Shown one piece after another: positions 7,004-9,353 of a DNA stretch of 9,353 nucleotides. Under the pieces are notes generated by a model. It had not been told where the DNA came from, ran no database searches, and saw nothing but the letters and a program-made list of their open reading frames with translations. A program made the translations under genes and the position numbers. Source of the stretch: CAYYAQ01 sp964469555 (GTDB taxonomy: Bacteria; Planctomycetota; UBA1135; UBA2386); assembly GCA_964469555.1 (NCBI GenBank), contig CAYYAQ010000196.1, forward strand, positions 1 through 9,353, in the 5' to 3' direction. Position 1 is the stretch's first letter; each line of letters starts with the position of its first letter.

Positions 7004-8020
7004 ATGATCCGCATGACCTCCCACACGATCGCGCTCCTGCTGTTCGGGGTTCTTCTCCACGGATGCGTCGAACAGCAACAGGAGACGTTCCGTCGGGCAG
7101 GACGCCTCGACGCTTCGCGGGCGTTCTACTACCCGGGATTCGGGACGCGACCGGAGACCGTCCTCGCAACCCTTCGCGAGGGTGATGTCGACGCTGCGAC
7201 GTACACGCGGTACCTCGCCGGACGACTCGGAACTCGCTACCTCGAAGACCTCGCCTTCGACATCGTTCTCGAACGAGAGTGCCGCACGCGCGGACTCGTC
7301 AAGAACGCACCACTCCTCGCGCGCTCCGCCGCCGCACGGCGATTCCACGAATCGGGTCGCCGAGCGAAGTCCGACCCAGACGGCAGTCAGCAGCGCAAGT
7401 TCATCAACGAGGCTCTGCGGAAGATGCGCGTCGACGCCCTCGTCGCGGCGAACAGACGCCGAAACAAAGGCGCGCTGCGGACACTCTTCGATCGTCGCTT
7501 CGGAGTCGGCGGCGAGCGCGTGCGCGTGCGCCACGTGCTCATCTCATACCGGGCGACCGGTCGCCGGCTGCACGCTGCCGGAGAGATCGCCGAGGCCGCC
7601 GCGGTCGAACACGCCGCGAGAAACCACGCAACGGAACTGCGGGAACGACACCGGCGCGGAGACAAGTTCGATGCGCTCCTCGGTTCGTCGGACGACCGCA
7701 CGACGAAGACGATGCTGCGGGATCCGAAGCAGGCTCCCGAGGCGGGGTCGCTGCCGAGCTACAACTACGTTCGATACGGGGAGTCGTTCGCGCGAGCCGT
7801 TCGCGTGCTGAAGGTCGGCGAAGTGTCACTGCCGGTGGCCTCGAGCGTCGGCTACCACCTGGTCCAGCTGCTCGATCGCAAGATCACGAAACTCGAAGAC
7901 GTCGAGGAACAACTCCGCCGAGAGTTGGGCCGAGGCTCCGCGAAGCCCGCCGAAGTCTCGGCGCTGCGTCGCGCGCTCTTCGAGAAGCACGGGTTCGCCC
8001 CGCGACTCCCCGGAAAGTGA
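7004..8020 (+). CDS. Parvulin-type (PpiC/SurA-like) peptidyl-prolyl isomerase lipoprotein
   Basis: The 338-residue product probably helps exported proteins fold by prolyl isomerisation or SurA-like chaperoning at the envelope. A hydrophobic N-terminus ends in LLHGC (C21), a plausible lipobox, so membrane anchoring is expected. Residues 55-165 are helical and Arg-rich, in the place of the SurA N-terminal chaperone region (GDVDAATYTRYLAGRL resembles its start). The parvulin domain covers about 173-293. It opens with VRVRHVLIS (H177), continues with a KFDALL segment and GSLPSYNYVRYGESFARAV, and closes with LKVGEVSLPVASSVGYHLVQLLDRK (parts of 269-293; H285). The two histidines and GYH match the parvulin active-site frame. 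A second ATG at 7013 is an equally possible start. The longer open frame from 6866 overlaps the divergent sulfatase and is not used. Isomerase activity is inferred; some family members are chaperones only. Confidence 0.8.
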   Translation: MIRMTSHTIALLLFGVLLHGCVEQQQETFRRAGRLDASRAFYYPGFGTRPETVLATLREGDVDAATYTRYLAGRLGTRYLEDLAFDIVLERECRTRGLVKNAPLLARSAAARRFHESGRRAKSDPDGSQQRKFINEALRKMRVDALVAANRRRNKGALRTLFDRRFGVGGERVRVRHVLISYRATGRRLHAAGEIAEAAAVEHAARNHATELRERHRRGDKFDALLGSSDDRTTKTMLRDPKQAPEAGSLPSYNYVRYGESFARAVRVLKVGEVSLPVASSVGYHLVQLLDRKITKLEDVEEQLRRELGRGSAKPAEVSALRRALFEKHGFAPRLPGK

Positions 8021-8067
8021 CCCCCGAAGGCTGGGGCATCCGTGCGACAATTCCGTTGCACCAGGAT

Positions 8068-8088
8068 TCCATCCGCAGAGTGGATGGA
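8068..8088 (+). other. Small hairpin between the parvulin-type gene and the repeat-protein gene
   Basis: TCCATCC and GGATGGA form seven pairs around a seven-base loop. There is no T-tract after it, so it is at best a weak or Rho-assisted terminator, or a leader structure for the next gene. The rest of the 133-base gap holds only the CGTTAC/GTAACG repeat. Confidence 0.3.
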
Positions 8089-8100
8089 CTTCGCTCCAGC

Positions 8101-8119
8101 CGTTACTCGATCCGTAACG
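8101..8119. promoter_or_regulatory. Inverted repeat upstream of the repeat-protein gene
   Basis: CGTTAC and GTAACG are perfect six-base arms separated by seven bases. They lie 34 bases before the ATG at 8154, where an operator could sit. TAACGA (8115-8120) inside it is a poor -10 candidate. Chance is a real possibility. Confidence 0.25.
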
Positions 8120-8144
8120 AGAGCACACACAGGACCGGAGAAAC

Positions 8145-8148
8145 AGGA
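8145..8148 (+). promoter_or_regulatory. Shine-Dalgarno of the repeat-protein gene
   Basis: AGGA stands five bases before the ATG at 8154. It selects the frame with the signal peptide among several frames that are open through this repetitive region. Confidence 0.55.
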
Positions 8149-8153
8149 ACGAC

Positions 8154-9114
8154 ATGCGATTCAAGATCATCACCCTCGCCGTACTCGCCCTCACGATTCT
8201 GCTCGGCAGTCTCGAAGGGCAGCGACGCGGCGGAAACAGAGAGCGCGGACAGCAGCGGGACGAACAGAAGAAAGAGACGCAAGACGCGAGACGCGGCGAG
8301 CGATCCCGACGCAGCGGCAGGGGCAACCAGTCCCGGAACAGCGGCAGGGGCAACCAGTCCCGGCGCAGCGGCAGGGGCAACCAGTCCCGGCGCAGCGGCA
8401 GGGGCAACCAGTCCCGGCGCNNNNNNNNNNNNNNNNNNNNNNNNNNNNNNNNNNNNNNNNNNNNNNNNNNNNNNNNNNNNNNNNNNNNNNNNNNNNNNNN
8501 NNNNNNNNNNNNNNNNNNNNAGCGGCAGGGGCAACCAGTCCCGGAGCCGTTTCGGCGGACGTGAACGCGGCGAAGAGTCCCGCAGCCGTGGACGCGGCAG
8601 CAGGTCTCGCGGCAACTCCGGTCTCGGTAGCGCCCTGGACGCACTCCGCAAGCGATTCGCGAACCGAGGCGGGAGCGCCGGTCGCGGACGAGGCGCGGAC
8701 GCACTCCGCAAGATGATGGAGAGCCGCAAGAAGTCTGGTCGCGGCGCGGGATCTCGCAGTCAAGCACGTGACCGCAGGACCGGTGGGGGCGACTCCGGGA
8801 GAGTCGAGGCACTCCGCAAGCAGCTCGAGAAACTCCAAGGCGAGCTTCGACGCGCACGCGCCGAAGCGGCCCGCGGGTCTCGCACGCGCGGAGGGTCCGA
8901 TGGGGCCGACACGCGGCGACTGCGTGGCAGGCTCCAGAAGAGCGACGACAAGAAGAAGTCGGACAAGAAGAAGTCGAACAAGAAGAAGTCGGACAAGAAG
9001 AAGTCGGACAAGAAGAAGATCGCCGAGAAGAAGGATGACCGGAGCGATTCCCGTGCTCTTCGCTTCGGCAGTCGCGGGTCGAGCACGCGCTTCGGTCGCG
9101 GTGCGAACTCCTGA
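8154..9114 (+). CDS. Secreted basic Arg/Gly/Ser/Lys-rich repeat protein, interrupted by an assembly gap
   Basis: I do not recognise the family. The first 89 codons give a signal peptide (MRFK, then a hydrophobic run to LLGSLEGQ) and then a highly basic tract leading into RRSGRGNQS repeats. After the Ns the protein resumes at 8521 with SGRGNQSRSRFGG and runs 197 codons to the TGA at 9112. The apparent frame change across the gap comes only from 100 Ns not being a multiple of three. The second half has three degenerate ALRK segments (8641, 8701 and 8809 onward), the last a likely coiled coil (VEALRKQLEKLQGELRRARA), and then a KKKSD repeat. No cysteine is visible. Real length is at least 286 residues plus the gap. 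The many serines in basic context recall CotG-like CotH kinase substrates; this is inference. The frame continues in coding-like style past the TGA to 9240. A terminator follows. Confidence 0.75.
8307..8541 (+). repeat. Tandem 27-bp repeat array coding RRSGRGNQS, collapsed around a gap
   Basis: Four full units lie at 8307-8333, 8334-8360, 8361-8387 and 8388-8414. Variation is confined almost to the first codons (CGACGC, CGGAAC, CGGCGC, CGGCGC). A fifth unit is split by the Ns: CGGCGC at 8415-8420 and the remaining 21 bases at 8521-8541. Because the unit phase is unbroken across the Ns, the missing sequence should be a whole number of 27-base units. Confidence 0.95.
8421..8520. other. Assembly gap of 100 N
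   Basis: Exactly 100 unresolved bases lie inside the 27-bp array. The round number suggests a placeholder of unknown true length, typical of short reads that cannot span tandem repeats. Confidence 0.98.
8947..9021 (+). repeat. Tandem 15-bp repeat coding DKKKS
   Basis: Five consecutive 15-base units of the form GACAAGAAGAAGTCG lie at 8947, 8962, 8977 (first codon AAC), 8992 and 9007 (last codon ATC). They form a lysine-rich tail region of the repeat protein. The near-identity suggests recent expansion. Confidence 0.95.
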
Positions 9115-9240
9115 TCCTTCGGGACGGGTCGCGGTGAAAATCGCGGCGGTCGGTTCGGTGGACGCACGCGGCCGGTCCGCGACAGCGACAAGTTAGACTC
9201 CGACAACGCGAAGAAGAAGACCGACAAGGTCATCGTCTAG
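9115..9240 (+). other. In-frame coding-like extension of the repeat protein beyond TGA
   Basis: In the same frame as the repeat protein, 41 codons follow the TGA at 9112-9114 and end at TAG (9238-9240). The translation keeps the idiom of the upstream protein: GRGENRGGRFGGRTRP, then SDNAKKKTDKVIV. The terminator begins only after this second stop. It could be a recently lost C-terminus (a single CGA-to-TGA change would do it), a base error, read-through, or Sec insertion. None of these is proven. Confidence 0.5.
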
Positions 9241-9268
9241 AAGGGTACTTTAGATGACCCTGCCCGAG

Positions 9269-9302
9269 CGCCCCGGCGCGGCCCTGCCGCGCCGGGGCGT
9301 TT
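9269..9302 (+). terminator. Rho-independent terminator
   Basis: A perfect 13-pair stem (9269-9281 with 9287-9299) closes a five-base loop CCCTG and is followed by TTT at 9300-9302. It ends transcription from the repeat-protein gene. The T-run is short but the stem is nearly all G-C. Beyond it, to 9353, I see only C-rich sequence without a gene. Confidence 0.85.
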
Positions 9303-9353
9303 CGCGTACAGACAGGTCACATTCACCCCGCACCCCATCCACCCCTCCCGTAT

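Noticed and set aside
6942..7169. N-terminal extension of the second sulfatase to an ATG at 7169
   Set aside because: The added 76 residues are Arg/Pro-rich with no family match and overlap the divergent parvulin-type gene. The signal peptide begins at 6941.
2..8020. Global reassignment of TGA (alternative genetic code)
   Set aside because: TGA ends the alcohol dehydrogenase, the second sulfatase and the parvulin-type gene at sensible family lengths, so recoding in msrA must be local.
8307..8541. CRISPR array
   Set aside because: The 27-bp units are directly adjacent with no unique spacers, and they code a regular peptide in frame with a signal-peptide gene.
7826..8857. Long minus-strand open frames over the repeat region
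   Set aside because: They arise from the stop-free 27-bp unit and GC-rich codons. They have no signal peptide or start context, and their composition is repeat-driven (RRDWLPLPL).
7279..9114. One 611-codon open frame on the + strand from 7279
   Set aside because: Its first part is a shadow frame of the parvulin-type gene (Arg/Pro/Ala-rich), and it joins the real repeat-protein frame only because the 100 Ns shift phase. Only the portion after 8521 is coding.

Overview
The window is GC-rich and densely coded. It looks like a piece of a Planctomycetota genome, probably a draft or metagenome-assembled one. The reasons are two secreted arylsulfatases, a secreted CotH-family kinase with an EF-hand and a Gly/Arg-rich insert, lipoproteins, and an unresolved 100-N gap. 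This assignment rests on gene-family content and was not tested by a search.

Layout: 2-682 (+) is the C-terminal part of an iron-dependent alcohol dehydrogenase. 768-1607 (+) is a lipoprotein methionine sulfoxide reductase A whose catalytic codon is an in-frame TGA (GUFWG instead of GCFWG). A SECIS-like hairpin follows it, so the gene should be read as one selenoprotein and not as two ORFs. 1604-2950 (-) is a secreted sulfatase, convergent with msrA and sharing a CTAG that gives each gene its TAG stop. 3126-5030 (+) is a secreted CotH-type kinase. 5043-6941 (-) is a larger secreted sulfatase with a C-terminal beta-rich domain. 7004-8020 (+) is a parvulin-type peptidyl-prolyl isomerase lipoprotein. 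8154-9114 (+) is a secreted, extremely basic Arg/Gly/Ser/Lys repeat protein interrupted by the gap. Its reading frame continues past a TGA to 9240, just before a strong terminator at 9269-9302.

All complete products carry an N-terminal export signal, so the window is an envelope/extracellular set: sulfate-ester hydrolysis, protein repair (MsrA), folding (parvulin) and possibly extracellular phosphorylation. The most interesting points are the selenocysteine MsrA with its SECIS; a possible CotH kinase and Ser/Arg-repeat substrate pairing that recalls CotH/CotG of Bacillus spores; the in-frame TGA with coding-like continuation in the repeat protein; and a TANNNT-N6-ATG arrangement in front of three genes that suggests leaderless transcription. 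TGA also ends normal genes here (682, 5043 and 8020), so it is not globally reassigned. No Sec-insertion machinery (selA, selB, selC, selD) and no formylglycine-generating enzyme is present in the window.
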